This document shows positions 1 through 7,677 of a stretch of DNA of 64,000 nt, piece by piece. How positions within the stretch are numbered: position 1 is the stretch's first letter; the number at the start of each line of letters is the position of its first letter. The stretch lies in IMG/VR virus record IMGVR_UViG_3300007276_000035, positions 37,656-101,655 of that record. One strand, written 5' to 3'. Source of the DNA: a virus. Position numbers and translations under genes: made by a program. The notes beneath the pieces are model-generated. The model did not search any database and was not told the origin of the DNA. It worked only from the letters and a program-made list of their open reading frames with translations.

Positions 1-459
1 CTAATCAACTTCGCCCTGGAGTTTGATCCTGACATTATAATTGGTACTAGCATGGGCGGCTACATGGCAGCAGCTCTTCAGAATGCTTTCCAAAACAGCA
101 TAATATTACAGCAATGGCGGGACGACGGAAACATACCAAAACCTGGTATGTTTATTAACCCTTGCTTAGATCCTGGTCAACAGTTGCGTAAATATTTGGG
201 TGCTGGCGTTGACTATGATGACAACGAATATTTCCTTGAGCAGAGCACATTAGACTCTTATCCCATTGGACCAAACCCATTCCCAGTTACTGGTGTCCAG
301 GGAGTTGTGGTATTAGACTTAGCTGATGAAGTTATTGATGCGCAAGAAACATTTGCTACTTTAAGCAGCTATTTCCCTTGTCTTACTTTTAACGGTGGAA
401 GCCATCGGTTCGAACACATGGACGAAATTTTGCCCCTAGTAAAGTCTTTAGAGGTTTAA
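1..459 (+). CDS. YqiA-like alpha/beta hydrolase (5' end outside window)
   Basis: The frame is open from base 1, so the N-terminus lies upstream of the window. The visible part has the nucleophile elbow GTSMGGY near its start and a late G-G-S-H-R-F segment that fits the catalytic His region of YqiA/UPF0227-type esterases. About 150 residues are visible, whereas the family is near 190, so roughly a quarter is missing. The substrate is unknown. It is followed one base later by an exonuclease gene, suggesting one transcript. Confidence 0.7.
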   Translation, partial: LINFALEFDPDIIIGTSMGGYMAAALQNAFQNSIILQQWRDDGNIPKPGMFINPCLDPGQQLRKYLGAGVDYDDNEYFLEQSTLDSYPIGPNPFPVTGVQGVVVLDLADEVIDAQETFATLSSYFPCLTFNGGSHRFEHMDEILPLVKSLEV

Positions 460-460
460 A

Positions 461-1000
461 ATGACCACTCATGCTATGATCGACATTGAGACTCTGGATA
501 CAGAAGATACGGCTGTAATTTTAAGTATCGGTGTATGTAAGTTTAATCCTTATACCTCAGAGCAACCGCACACTCGCCAACTCTGGCTACCTAGCTTAGA
601 AGAACAGTTTAAGCTAGATCGGACTGCTAGCGAAAGCACATTAGAGTGGTGGAGCAAGCAAGATCCCGAAATCCTAGAACGGGCCTTAAGTGAAGTTGGC
701 CGCCAGTCCTGTGTTACAGTAGCGAAAGAAATAAACAAGTATTTTGTTGGCGTTGACGAAATTTGGGCACAAGGCGTTCTCTTTGACATTAATATTATTG
801 CTAATTTGTTTAAGATGCTTGATATCCATACTAATTGGGCATACTGGCAGATATCTGATAGTAGAACAATCTTTAAGATGATGCCTCAAGATCCACGCAA
901 AGGTCTTCAAGAAGATCTGCATGATGCGTCTGCAGATGCATATTATCAAGCAGTTTGTGTGCAGAAAACCTTTGCACAGTTCGGAGTAACACCCCGGTAA
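461..1000 (+). CDS. DexA-like 3'-5' exonuclease (RNase T/DEDD superfamily)
   Basis: The N-terminus carries the DEDD exonuclease motif I (MIDIETL, D8 and E10 as metal ligands). A late H-D-A-S-A-D-A segment fits motif III, and an internal E-I-W-A-Q-G segment fits motif II. The 179-residue length suits the small Rv2179c/T4 DexA-like exonucleases. T4 DexA trims single-stranded DNA; a role in host nucleic-acid turnover is inferred here. It starts one base after the hydrolase stop. Confidence 0.75.
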   Translation: MTTHAMIDIETLDTEDTAVILSIGVCKFNPYTSEQPHTRQLWLPSLEEQFKLDRTASESTLEWWSKQDPEILERALSEVGRQSCVTVAKEINKYFVGVDEIWAQGVLFDINIIANLFKMLDIHTNWAYWQISDSRTIFKMMPQDPRKGLQEDLHDASADAYYQAVCVQKTFAQFGVTPR

Positions 1001-1001
1001 T

Positions 1002-1009
1002 GATAAATA
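1002..1009 (+). promoter_or_regulatory. T4-type late promoter (GATAAATA)
   Basis: The octamer GATAAATA matches the T4 late -10 element (TATAAATA) in seven of eight bases and lies just after the exonuclease stop. The predicted start falls at the base of a perfect hairpin that covers the ribosome binding site of the next gene. Identical octamers precede other genes in the window. Confidence 0.6.
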
Positions 1010-1033
1010 GTGTTATCCAGGGGAGGATAACAC
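1010..1033 (+). promoter_or_regulatory. Hairpin presenting the Shine-Dalgarno of the lipoprotein gene
   Basis: GTGTTATCC (1010-1018) pairs perfectly with GGATAACAC (1025-1033), giving a 9-bp stem with the six-base loop AGGGGA. The Shine-Dalgarno AGGGGAGG spans loop and 3' stem, and the start codon follows at 1034. This should control translation of the downstream lipoprotein. Confidence 0.6.
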
Positions 1034-1429
1034 ATGAAAAAGATATTTTTTCTAGCGGTACTAATAATAACAACCGCTTGCAGTAACGAATCCCACACAG
1101 GTCCAATGACTGGAACCCCAGTTAACGGCCAGCCACAAGCGTACATCGACTTATGCAACAGAACTCCCGAAAGTGTTCTTTGCCCTCAAGATGTACCAGT
1201 AACACACGCTAACCTAAATGCGCATTGGTGTAATATATGCGCAGAAGATAATAATCAATATACCTGGTGTGAATCCCTAAAGTGTGAAGACACTTCAGCG
1301 GTGCGTAGCATTGAGGACACACAAACAAAAAGTAACGTTATGACTGGTCGAAAGGTTCGACTACGCGCAGATGCTTATATCAAGCTATGTCGTGATGACC
1401 CAGAGTCGTTGTTGTGCAAAAAGCAATAA
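1034..1429 (+). CDS. Small Cys-rich lipoprotein with a duplicated motif
   Basis: The N-terminus is a lipoprotein signal (MKK, hydrophobic core, then I-T-T-A-C as lipobox), so the mature protein should be lipidated at C16. The mature part contains eight further cysteines and two copies of a motif: AYIDLCNRTPESVLCPQ near residue 36 and AYIKLCRDDPESLLCKKQ at the C-terminus. This suggests an internal duplication, each copy with a possible disulfide. The function is unknown. It precedes a cysteine peptidase and a second lipoprotein, which suggests an envelope-directed module. Confidence 0.65.
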   Translation: MKKIFFLAVLIITTACSNESHTGPMTGTPVNGQPQAYIDLCNRTPESVLCPQDVPVTHANLNAHWCNICAEDNNQYTWCESLKCEDTSAVRSIEDTQTKSNVMTGRKVRLRADAYIKLCRDDPESLLCKKQ

Positions 1430-1482
1430 TCGATATAGTAACGTACTTGTTCAATATAATTAAGAACGTATGGGAGAAAATC

Positions 1483-1908
1483 ATGGATAATGATCGGGGT
1501 AGGCAGCTGCGTCCAGCTGAGCTACAAAAACTACAAAACAAGGCTTTTGCCTTGTTTGAATACAAACACGATGACAAAAACTACGGTGTAATGGAAGACT
1601 GGCGTAGTCATGCAGATTTACTTGCTGAAGGCAAGATTTTTGTTGATGACTGTGACGGGTATGCATTTACCATATGTGAGACACTATTACACATGGACGG
1701 TATAAAACCGGAAGACGTATTGTTTATAATTTGCGAAACAGAAACTGGCGAAGGCCATGCTGTAGCAGGTTATACCTCAGGGGGAACAACATGGATTTTG
1801 GAAAACCGTTATACGGAGATTTATGACTGGAAAAAGCGCTCGGGCTATAAATGGAACTACTATATGCAGTTTAACAATCCTGGGCAGTGGCACCAGATCG
1901 ACAAATAA
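1483..1908 (+). CDS. Transglutaminase-like cysteine peptidase (BTLCP type)
   Basis: The motifs D-D-C-D-G-Y (Cys about 57), G-E-G-H-A-V (His about 92) and W-I-L-E-N-R (Asn about 108) form the Cys-His-Asn/Asp triad of bacterial transglutaminase-like cysteine proteinases. LapG, which releases a surface adhesin, belongs to this superfamily. The chosen start has a good Shine-Dalgarno (GGGAGA); a GTG at 1414 would extend it by 23 residues. There is no obvious signal peptide from the short start, so export would have to be by another route. The target is unknown. Confidence 0.7.
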   Translation: MDNDRGRQLRPAELQKLQNKAFALFEYKHDDKNYGVMEDWRSHADLLAEGKIFVDDCDGYAFTICETLLHMDGIKPEDVLFIICETETGEGHAVAGYTSGGTTWILENRYTEIYDWKKRSGYKWNYYMQFNNPGQWHQIDK

Positions 1909-1927
1909 TAAAAATTAGGAGATCTAA

Positions 1928-2713
1928 ATGAATAAGATAAAACTATTTTCGTTAGCTCTAATAGTAATGTTTACAACTGGTTGCGCAAATCAAGCAGCTC
2001 AGGATTATTATATTGCTATGCAGGCAGCAGCAACAGCTAATTCAGTGCAGCAAGAAGCACGATATCGTGCATTAGCGACAGTTGCAGCAACAGGCGACGA
2101 AAATGCAGCAGTAGCAGCAACAATGGCTATAGCAATGACGCAAGACAAAGTGGTTGTACCACAATATGTGGAAAGCCAAAGTTTGAAATGGGCACAAGTG
2201 TTAGCAACTCCGGTAGCAGCAATAGCAGGTATTGCTATTCAAGCTGACGTAGCTAAAAATGCTAGTGACAACGCAACCAAGGTACAGTTAGGTTCACAGA
2301 ATACCACTATGGGCACTATACTTGGATTGAGCCAAGATCAGCAAAATGCATCAGTGTTAACAACGCAAAGTGTAGCTACTCTTGGGATGGCAGGCATAGA
2401 AGCTGTTAATGTAGCAGGGCAGCAATCTGCACTTGCTAATCAGCAGAATCTAGAAGTAGTACAAGCTACCTCACTAGCTGGGCTAAATGCACAAGGAACC
2501 GCTTATCAAAACGGTCTAAATGCAGTTACGGAAGTAAGCCAAGCAGGAATGCAGCAAATTACTACAGTTAGCAACAACGGTATTTCAGCAACTGAAAATA
2601 CAGCAATTGCTGGATTTAACTCTACGGAAAACATAATAAAGGATTATAATCAAGTTATACTTGACAATAATACGTTATTACAGTCGCTGATTCCAGCGCC
2701 AGTTTCACCTTAA
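1928..2713 (+). CDS. Ala/Gln-rich lipoprotein
   Basis: MNKIKLF followed by a hydrophobic stretch and T-T-G-C is a clear lipoprotein signal with lipidation at C19. The remaining 240 residues are rich in Ala, Gln, Asn and Thr, low in charge, and probably largely helical. There are repeated phrases such as QQSALANQQNLE and GLNAQG/GLNAVT. A strong AGGAGA precedes the start. No enzymatic motif is visible. It could coat the inner face of the outer membrane, for example in superinfection exclusion, but that is speculation. Confidence 0.65.
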   Translation: MNKIKLFSLALIVMFTTGCANQAAQDYYIAMQAAATANSVQQEARYRALATVAATGDENAAVAATMAIAMTQDKVVVPQYVESQSLKWAQVLATPVAAIAGIAIQADVAKNASDNATKVQLGSQNTTMGTILGLSQDQQNASVLTTQSVATLGMAGIEAVNVAGQQSALANQQNLEVVQATSLAGLNAQGTAYQNGLNAVTEVSQAGMQQITTVSNNGISATENTAIAGFNSTENIIKDYNQVILDNNTLLQSLIPAPVSP

Positions 2714-2732
2714 TAAATACCTTTTAAACTGG

Positions 2733-2761
2733 TTGACAGTGTACTTGAAATATAGTATACT
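2733..2761 (+). promoter_or_regulatory. Sigma-70 promoter
   Basis: TTGACA (2733-2738), a 17-bp spacer and TATACT (2756-2761) form a near-consensus host-type promoter in the 79-bp gap after the lipoprotein gene. It would drive the following small membrane-protein gene. Confidence 0.8.
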
Positions 2762-2792
2762 GTTAATCAGTGTTTAAATTTCGAGATAACTT

Positions 2793-2966
2793 ATGGAAAT
2801 TCTAATAGCATACGTTGTAGGTTCTTTAATAGGAGCTATAATATCATACCGGGCAGGTGTACGAGGTGGCGCTGATGCCACTCTTATATTGTTGGCGGAA
2901 AATAATTACATCCGGACTAAACTTGTCGACGGAGAAACACAAATTGTCCCACTAGATCAAGAATGA
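2793..2966 (+). CDS. Small membrane protein, 57 aa
   Basis: The N-terminus MEILIAYVVGSLIGAIISY is one transmembrane segment with GxxxG-like spacing, followed by a polar tail ending in PLDQE. It lies directly behind a near-consensus promoter, and its stop overlaps the next start (ATGA), which supports real translation. The family is unknown. Confidence 0.55.
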   Translation: MEILIAYVVGSLIGAIISYRAGVRGGADATLILLAENNYIRTKLVDGETQIVPLDQE

Positions 2967-3256
2967 CAAAGTTTGCAAAGGTCAAGTGCAAGTATATTCA
3001 CGTTAATCAGAATTATATTAAGCAAAACCTAAAGCATGGTACAGACCAGCCCGTTGTTACTGTGAAGTATGGTTCCAAGAATATATACGGACACGAAGTA
3101 AAAGTACACGGAGAGAGTGAAATAGTGTATTGTGGTCCTGGCAGGGTAGACCCTCTAATCCCATGTGGAGCTAGGGTAGTGATTAAAACATTCTCAGCCG
3201 TTACTGTACACAAATATGAAGAAGGAAAAATCACAGAAACAATAGAGATAGAATGA
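2963..3256 (+). CDS. Hypothetical protein, 97 aa
   Basis: This is a basic, probably beta-rich protein with three cysteines (K-C-K-Y, V-Y-C-G-P, I-P-C-G-A). The start overlaps the stop of the upstream membrane protein by ATGA, indicating translational coupling. No family is recognised. Confidence 0.5.
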   Translation: MTKFAKVKCKYIHVNQNYIKQNLKHGTDQPVVTVKYGSKNIYGHEVKVHGESEIVYCGPGRVDPLIPCGARVVIKTFSAVTVHKYEEGKITETIEIE

Positions 3257-3275
3257 GCTCGGGAGGGCGGAAAAT

Positions 3276-3420
3276 GTAAGTCATTGATTTTATTGGATAT
3301 TTTTTTCCTTATAAATCAATGACTTACAAAATCCACCAAAAATAGCTCAAATTATTTTAAAACTCCAATGAAATCAATAACTTACGTGGTTGACACGTAC
3401 TGTAATGGTGCTATTATATA
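3276..3420 (+). repeat. Regulatory cassette, copy 1
   Basis: GTAAGTCATTGATTT (3276-3290) and its exact reverse complement (3313-3327) form a 15-bp inverted repeat around a T-rich 22-nt loop. A third copy with one mismatch (AAATCAATAACTTAC, 3371-3385) lies four bases before a -35 box. The block recurs almost base for base at 32213 and in shortened form at 36018. The element looks like a binding site for a regulator; the inverted pair could also form an RNA hairpin. Confidence 0.8.
3390..3417 (+). promoter_or_regulatory. Sigma-70 promoter of cassette 1
   Basis: TTGACA (3390-3395), 16 bp, TATTAT (3412-3417). The repeated 15-bp element ends four bases upstream of the -35 box. The sequence just downstream (ACATGTAGGTTA) is shared with cassette 2. 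Confidence 0.75.
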
Positions 3421-3450
3421 CATGTAGGTTAAATAACGGAGTAGAGTTAG

Positions 3451-3789
3451 ATGGGTTTGATAGTTGATGTTTTGCGTTCAAGCGGTATGGATTGTACTGC
3501 TAACGGTGTTTCAAGTCAAAGCGATTGTCTCCTTGTTGCTAATGTTGATGGTCCTTTTGATCCAGGCGAGTATGCGCACAGGATGCCGATCGTTAACGTA
3601 GTAGAGGGTAACCTCCCCGGAACGGTTAAAGTAGTTCCAGCTAACATTTACAACCAAGCGCCAGAGCGCGTAATGATGGGCGGTAACTACGCTGCATCAA
3701 GTGACGCTCGCTGGAATCGCAAGTTAGAGCAGATAGCTGGTTCACGCCAGTCTGGTGCAGTTCCCATCCACGATCGTGTTGAGGCATAA
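3451..3789 (+). CDS. Hypothetical early protein, 112 aa
   Basis: This is the first gene behind cassette 1, with a GAGTAGAG ribosome binding site. The middle has P-x-E-R-V-M-M-G-G-N-Y-A-A-S-S-D-A-R and the end P-I-H-D-R-V-E, a pattern I associate with small phage and plasmid proteins of unknown function. There are two cysteines near the N-terminus and no membrane segment. Codon choice is somewhat richer in G and C than in the flanking lipoprotein genes. Confidence 0.55.
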   Translation: MGLIVDVLRSSGMDCTANGVSSQSDCLLVANVDGPFDPGEYAHRMPIVNVVEGNLPGTVKVVPANIYNQAPERVMMGGNYAASSDARWNRKLEQIAGSRQSGAVPIHDRVEA

Positions 3790-3792
3790 GAC

Positions 3793-4011
3793 ATGGACAA
3801 GAAAGCATACGAGTATTACCCTACGCGGGTTGAGTTTACCAAGTACTTCTTGTCTGGTACACTTGAAGGCATGACAGTTACGGAGCGCATGGGTTTCATA
3901 ACCTGGGATGACGCTTGCAAGTGGGCTGGTGGTGTAACAATGAGTGTCAAGTGCGACTACGTGGTACTTGAGATGCGCGACTTGCAGACTGGTGTTACGG
4001 AGAAGTTTTAA
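3793..4011 (+). CDS. Small hypothetical protein, 72 aa
   Basis: Second gene of the cassette 1 operon, three bases after its predecessor, with its stop overlapping the next ATG (TAATG). It contains a G-T-L-E-G-M-T segment and a W-D-D-A-C-K-W helix. No known family; probably a compact cytosolic protein. Confidence 0.5.
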   Translation: MDKKAYEYYPTRVEFTKYFLSGTLEGMTVTERMGFITWDDACKWAGGVTMSVKCDYVVLEMRDLQTGVTEKF

Positions 4012-4220
4012 TGGACTTGAACCCAGTTCAAACTGTTAGTAGTAAACTGGCCCAGGCTGGTATTAGGTTTACAACAGAAGCATTTTTGAGTAACTTTTAT
4101 GGTACACGGTTTATATTCGAATCACGCCGTGATGCTATAAAGGCAGAGAAGAAACTGGGCCGAGACTTCATTGTGCGAAAAAGCGGTATTACAAAAGAAT
4201 GGTACCTGGAGATATTTTAA
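4011..4220 (+). CDS. Small hypothetical protein, 69 aa
   Basis: Third gene of the operon, coupled at both ends by TAATG overlaps. A predicted alpha/beta fold contains a basic stretch (R-R-D-A-I-K-A-E-K-K-L) that could bind nucleic acid, but no domain is recognised. Confidence 0.45.
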   Translation: MDLNPVQTVSSKLAQAGIRFTTEAFLSNFYGTRFIFESRRDAIKAEKKLGRDFIVRKSGITKEWYLEIF

Positions 4221-4456
4221 TGCTAGTTGAATTTACTAAACCACTTGGCCCTTGGAAGACTATTTTCTGCAAGCTAGACGGTAAAGACTTAGCTCGAATA
4301 CGTGACGCAGGGACTAACGGATATCAGGTAACTGTTACCCGCATGATGTTCGAAGGACGGTTTGGTGCAACTAACACTAAGTATTTCAAAACACTAAAAA
4401 CAGCAAAGAATTTTGTAGAAGATAATGCTGTAGCAATTACAACAGGAGTTAAGTAA
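4220..4456 (+). CDS. Small hypothetical protein, 78 aa
   Basis: The start at 4220 has GGAGA upstream and overlaps the preceding stop. The protein is basic, with beta-strand-like segments and a C-terminal helix. Its TAATG overlap with the alarmone-hydrolase-like gene suggests co-expression. No family is recognised. Confidence 0.45.
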   Translation: MLVEFTKPLGPWKTIFCKLDGKDLARIRDAGTNGYQVTVTRMMFEGRFGATNTKYFKTLKTAKNFVEDNAVAITTGVK

Positions 4457-4962
4457 TGTCCGAAGTTATTGACAGAGCTATAGAGTTTGCTACGAGGGCA
4501 CACGGAACCCAGAAGAGAAAGTATACTGGCGAAGCGTATGTTACGCACCCTATTGCAGTCTCGAAAATTGTTGCTACGGTCCCTCACACTACAGCGATGC
4601 TGGTTGCTGCTATCCTTCACGACACAGTGGAAGATACGAATGTAACACTCAGCGAAATTGAAGCAGAGTTTGGGTCGGAAGTAGCAATGCTGGTTAACTG
4701 GTTAACTGATGTTAGTCAACTAGAAGATGGTAACAGAGAGTTAAGAAAGGCTATAGATAGGGCTCATTCAGCAGAGGCACCGCCTGATGCACAAACAATC
4801 AAGGTGGCTGACCTTATACATAATACTATAAGTATTAGTCAACACGATCCAGATTTTTGGAAAGTGTATCGACATGAAAAGCGAATGCTGCTCGATGCTC
4901 TTACACTTGCAGATGAAGCATTGCGGGACCAAGCAATTGCACAATTAGAGAGGGTTTGGTAA
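4456..4962 (+). CDS. MESH1/SpoT-type HD hydrolase, candidate (p)ppGpp hydrolase
   Basis: Motifs in order are K-Y-T-G-E-A-Y-V-T-H-P, A-A-I-L-H-D-T-V-E-D-T, L-x-x-W-L-T-D-V and K-V-A-D-L-I-H-N. These match the HD metal site and the E-D pair of the Rel/SpoT hydrolase domain and of MESH1-type small alarmone hydrolases. At 168 residues it is a stand-alone hydrolase with no synthetase, TGS or ACT domain. The likely role is to remove (p)ppGpp, or MESH1-type NADPH phosphatase activity, and so blunt the stringent response during infection. It sits in the cassette 1 early operon. Confidence 0.75.
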   Translation: MSEVIDRAIEFATRAHGTQKRKYTGEAYVTHPIAVSKIVATVPHTTAMLVAAILHDTVEDTNVTLSEIEAEFGSEVAMLVNWLTDVSQLEDGNRELRKAIDRAHSAEAPPDAQTIKVADLIHNTISISQHDPDFWKVYRHEKRMLLDALTLADEALRDQAIAQLERVW

Positions 4963-5174
4963 TGAAGCAGTATGCACGAATAAAAGACTACGGAGATGTC
5001 CTGATTCCTGTTGCACTACTTGAAAAGGTTGTTGCCCAAGGTTACTTAGTTAGGACGGACTATGTAGATAGCAAAGAAATTCTGTCTGAGGTTTACCCGA
5101 TACTAAACGTAGCAATGCACGATGAGAAGGAAGTTAAGGCTGTGTTAGCTCAGCAGATGTTAGAGGGAAAGTAG
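4962..5174 (+). CDS. Small hypothetical protein, 70 aa
   Basis: The start at 4962 (MKQYARIKDYG) overlaps the HD hydrolase stop as TAATG. The sequence has I-K-D-Y-G-D-V-L-I-P, a strand-like beginning, then a helical acidic C-terminus. No family is recognised. Confidence 0.45.
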   Translation: MKQYARIKDYGDVLIPVALLEKVVAQGYLVRTDYVDSKEILSEVYPILNVAMHDEKEVKAVLAQQMLEGK

Positions 5175-5175
5175 A

Positions 5176-5607
5176 ATGACTGATTACGTTGGTATAGAAA
5201 CACTGAAAGGATTAACAATTGCTAGTGTCATAGACAGCGACGATGCCTGTATTGTATTCAAAACGGTATGTGGCAGAACATTCACGATGCAGCATTTTCA
5301 GGATTGCTGTGAAGCTGTTTATGTTGAAGACATCTGCGGAGATTGGGATGACATTATAGGTTCTCCTATAGTTGTAGCTGAAGAAGTGATCTCGACTGAT
5401 GCTAAACCTTATGGCGATCCATTAATCGCCGCAGAACACATTTTACGTAACGGAGACAATGAACCCGTGGATGCCGATGACTCTCATACTTGGACGTTTT
5501 ACAAGTTAGACACAGTTAAAGGTGGTGTTACTATACGTTGGTTCGGCACTTCAAACGGCTACTACTCAGAATCGGTTTCTTTTTATGAAGGTGAGAATCC
5601 TCGGTAA
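5176..5607 (+). CDS. Phage protein of the DUF7448 type, 143 aa
   Basis: The segment M-Q-H-F-Q-D-C-C-E-A-V-Y-V-E-D-I-C-G-D-W and the later T-I-R-W-F-G-T-S-N-G-Y-Y-S-E fit a phage family I recall as DUF7448, of unknown function. The Cys-Cys-Glu and the conserved acidic residues might bind metal. It is strongly acidic. It abuts the SWIM protein gene by a TAATG overlap. Confidence 0.55.
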   Translation: MTDYVGIETLKGLTIASVIDSDDACIVFKTVCGRTFTMQHFQDCCEAVYVEDICGDWDDIIGSPIVVAEEVISTDAKPYGDPLIAAEHILRNGDNEPVDADDSHTWTFYKLDTVKGGVTIRWFGTSNGYYSESVSFYEGENPR

Positions 5608-5909
5608 TGCAAGTATTACAGGAAATAACTAAGTGGGAGGAAAGCACTCCTAACCACAAGTACTGGGTTAACAATGCAGGAAAGTTAGTTGCATTCGAAA
5701 ACAGCTTTGGTTACACTAAATTTAATCGACCTTTGCGTTTTGATAAAGCAAGACGCAAGTTTACGATCCTGGAAACTATCGAGGAAGCACTTCCGAAAAA
5801 CGCTCGTAAAGTGGAAGGCAGCAACGGAAAAATATACACAGTAACTGAAGACAAGTGTTCTTGCCCTGGTTTTCGCTTTCGTGGAACTTGTAAACATATG
5901 AAAGATTAA
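5607..5909 (+). CDS. SWIM zinc-finger protein, 100 aa
   Basis: The C-terminal 25 residues contain K-C-S-C-P-G-F-R-F-R-G-T-C-K-H, exactly the C-x-C-xn-C-x-H pattern of SWIM zinc fingers, which bind nucleic acid or protein. The N-terminal 75 residues are basic. It is the last gene of the cassette 1 operon. Confidence 0.65.
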   Translation: MQVLQEITKWEESTPNHKYWVNNAGKLVAFENSFGYTKFNRPLRFDKARRKFTILETIEEALPKNARKVEGSNGKIYTVTEDKCSCPGFRFRGTCKHMKD

Positions 5910-5972
5910 ACAATTACCCACTTGATGTCTTAAGTGTAGCCTAAAGAACACGAGCATAACTCCTAGGTATAC

Positions 5973-5978
5973 TAAATA
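5973..5978 (+). promoter_or_regulatory. TAAATA element 5 nt before a start codon
   Basis: CTAAATA ends at 5978 and the ATG is at 5984. A late-type promoter at this place would start transcription at or next to the A of the start codon. No Shine-Dalgarno is visible. Confidence 0.4.
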
Positions 5979-5983
5979 TAGTT

Positions 5984-7081
5984 ATGAATAATATCTATAA
6001 CATATACCCAAATTTAAAAAAGCACGGACACAAAATAGCTTTATACGATGACTTCTTGAACCGACTAAATCCTCAACTCACCGAGGATTTAAACACTTTA
6101 CTAGAGGATCATCAGTATGTGTTTCTGTTACGTGATGAGATCTTGTCTGTAGACTACATACAAATACTACATAACCTAACAAAAGATATACCACCGGGAC
6201 GATTGTTTCTGTTTGCAGCAAGTTTAAATCCTAAAGTGGCAGACTATTACTACGAATATTGTGAGGAGTTGGGTGTTAGAGCAATACCATTAATACTTTC
6301 TTCATTGATTGATATGCCAGTCGGGCAGCATACACAGCCAAAGATAAGTACTGGTGTTAGAAAAAAGAAGTTCTTGTGTTTTAATCGTGTACCTAGGGTA
6401 CATAGAATAATGTTATTAAAAGGACTCCACGAAAGAAATTTGGTTGATCAAGGCTTTGTTTCATTCGGTTTTGATCCACTAACGCCTGACATCGTAATAG
6501 ATAGTTTCCCTCCATCAATTAAAGATTTTCTTAATGAGCACAAAGACAAATGGCCTCTACTGCTCGATTACGACGATATAGTTTCTGTTAGCCACACGTC
6601 AATGATTGATTCCAGCTTATACCCTCTATTCGAGAATTCTTATTTTAGTGTAGTAAGTGAAACATACTTCTTTAACGGAACAGAACAGGATCCTCCGCAC
6701 CACTGGGAAAACAATTGGCAATATGTCTCTGTCCTAGCACCGTTTATATTTAAAGATGATATATCTATAACCGAAAAGACGTTTAGAGCCATATTTCACA
6801 AACATCCATTTATAATAGCCGGTGCTCCACACTCGTTAGCTAAGATAAGAGAATGGGGCTATCAGACTTTTTCGCCGTGGATAGACGAAAGCTACGATGC
6901 TTGTGAGGATCACGAAGCCAGACTAGAAATAATTCTAGAAGAAATAAATAGACTGTGTAGTCTGTCAGATCAAGAATTAAATAAAATGATAAACGAAATG
7001 GCAGATGTGCTAGAACATAACTACAGACTATATATAAACAAACCATACAACAGACAAATTACACAGGAACCGGTATTATGA
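5984..7081 (+). CDS. Fucosyltransferase-like phage protein, paralogue 1
   Basis: This 365-residue protein has N-F-S-V-V-S-E-T-like (Y-F-S-V-V-S-E-T-Y-F), then S-I-T-E-K-T-F-R-A-I-F-H-K-H-P-F-I-I, then a W-G-Y-Q-T-F-S-P-W-I-D-E-S-Y-D segment. This order resembles the C-terminal donor-binding half of GT10-type fucosyltransferases. Two relatives lie at 34740 and 58227. The acceptor is unknown; surface glycan or phage structural protein modification is possible. The ATGA overlap links it to the deformylase gene. Confidence 0.55.
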   Translation: MNNIYNIYPNLKKHGHKIALYDDFLNRLNPQLTEDLNTLLEDHQYVFLLRDEILSVDYIQILHNLTKDIPPGRLFLFAASLNPKVADYYYEYCEELGVRAIPLILSSLIDMPVGQHTQPKISTGVRKKKFLCFNRVPRVHRIMLLKGLHERNLVDQGFVSFGFDPLTPDIVIDSFPPSIKDFLNEHKDKWPLLLDYDDIVSVSHTSMIDSSLYPLFENSYFSVVSETYFFNGTEQDPPHHWENNWQYVSVLAPFIFKDDISITEKTFRAIFHKHPFIIAGAPHSLAKIREWGYQTFSPWIDESYDACEDHEARLEIILEEINRLCSLSDQELNKMINEMADVLEHNYRLYINKPYNRQITQEPVL

Positions 7082-7674
7082 AGCAGTATAATCCCTATGA
7101 CAAATATTCATCATCTGACGGCTTGGTATTAGACACCCTAGTTGTAGATGATGGGAAATGCGAATTAGTAGAACCAAGCCACCCAGCCCTGCATAAACGC
7201 GCATCTTTGGACCCATTCGATGGCACTGATTGGGTAGAACGTGAAAAAGAAATGCTTGACCTTATGCACGGTAAGTTAGGTGTAGGGTTAGCGTCCCCTC
7301 AAATCGGCTCAAGCTATAATATGTTTGTGATGCATCATAGCATCCTAGGTGATATAGGTGTGTACAATCCAACAGTTTTAGAAACAGAAGGTAAAGACCT
7401 GATAGAAGAAGGTTGCTTGTCCTGGCCGTTGCTGTACATACCAATATCTAGACCCGAAAGAATTAAAGTTAGTTATACAAAAAATGATGGCGAGACTATA
7501 GTAGAGACATGGATGGACGGGATGGATGCTCGGTGTTTCTTACACGAAGTAGATCATTTAAACGGTGTTAACTTTATAGACATCGTAAGTGAATTTAAAC
7601 TAAAACGTGCAAAAGAAAAGAGAGACAAGTTTTTTAAAAAGATGTCCAGGTCAGCCAAGAGGGTCAAATCTTAA
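7078..7674 (+). CDS. def: Peptide deformylase
   Basis: All three deformylase motifs are present: G-V-G-L-A-S-P-Q (motif 1), E-E-G-C-L-S (motif 2, metal Cys) and F-L-H-E-V-D-H-L-N-G (motif 3, HExxH). It should remove the formyl group from nascent N-termini at the ribosome. Phage deformylases are known from marine myoviruses. At 198 residues it has a longer N-terminus than minimal phage forms and a Lys/Arg-rich C-terminal tail that may bind the ribosome. In this genome it sits alongside a ClpS/ClpA/ClpP set, which reads protein N-termini. Confidence 0.9.
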   Translation: MKQYNPYDKYSSSDGLVLDTLVVDDGKCELVEPSHPALHKRASLDPFDGTDWVEREKEMLDLMHGKLGVGLASPQIGSSYNMFVMHHSILGDIGVYNPTVLETEGKDLIEEGCLSWPLLYIPISRPERIKVSYTKNDGETIVETWMDGMDARCFLHEVDHLNGVNFIDIVSEFKLKRAKEKRDKFFKKMSRSAKRVKS

Positions 7675-7677
7675 TAT

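Noticed and set aside
3276-3327. Inverted repeat as a Rho-independent terminator or transposon end
   Set aside because: The stem is A/T-rich without a following T-run, no transposase is near, and copy 3 keeps the core without the inverted arm. An operator-like role fits better.
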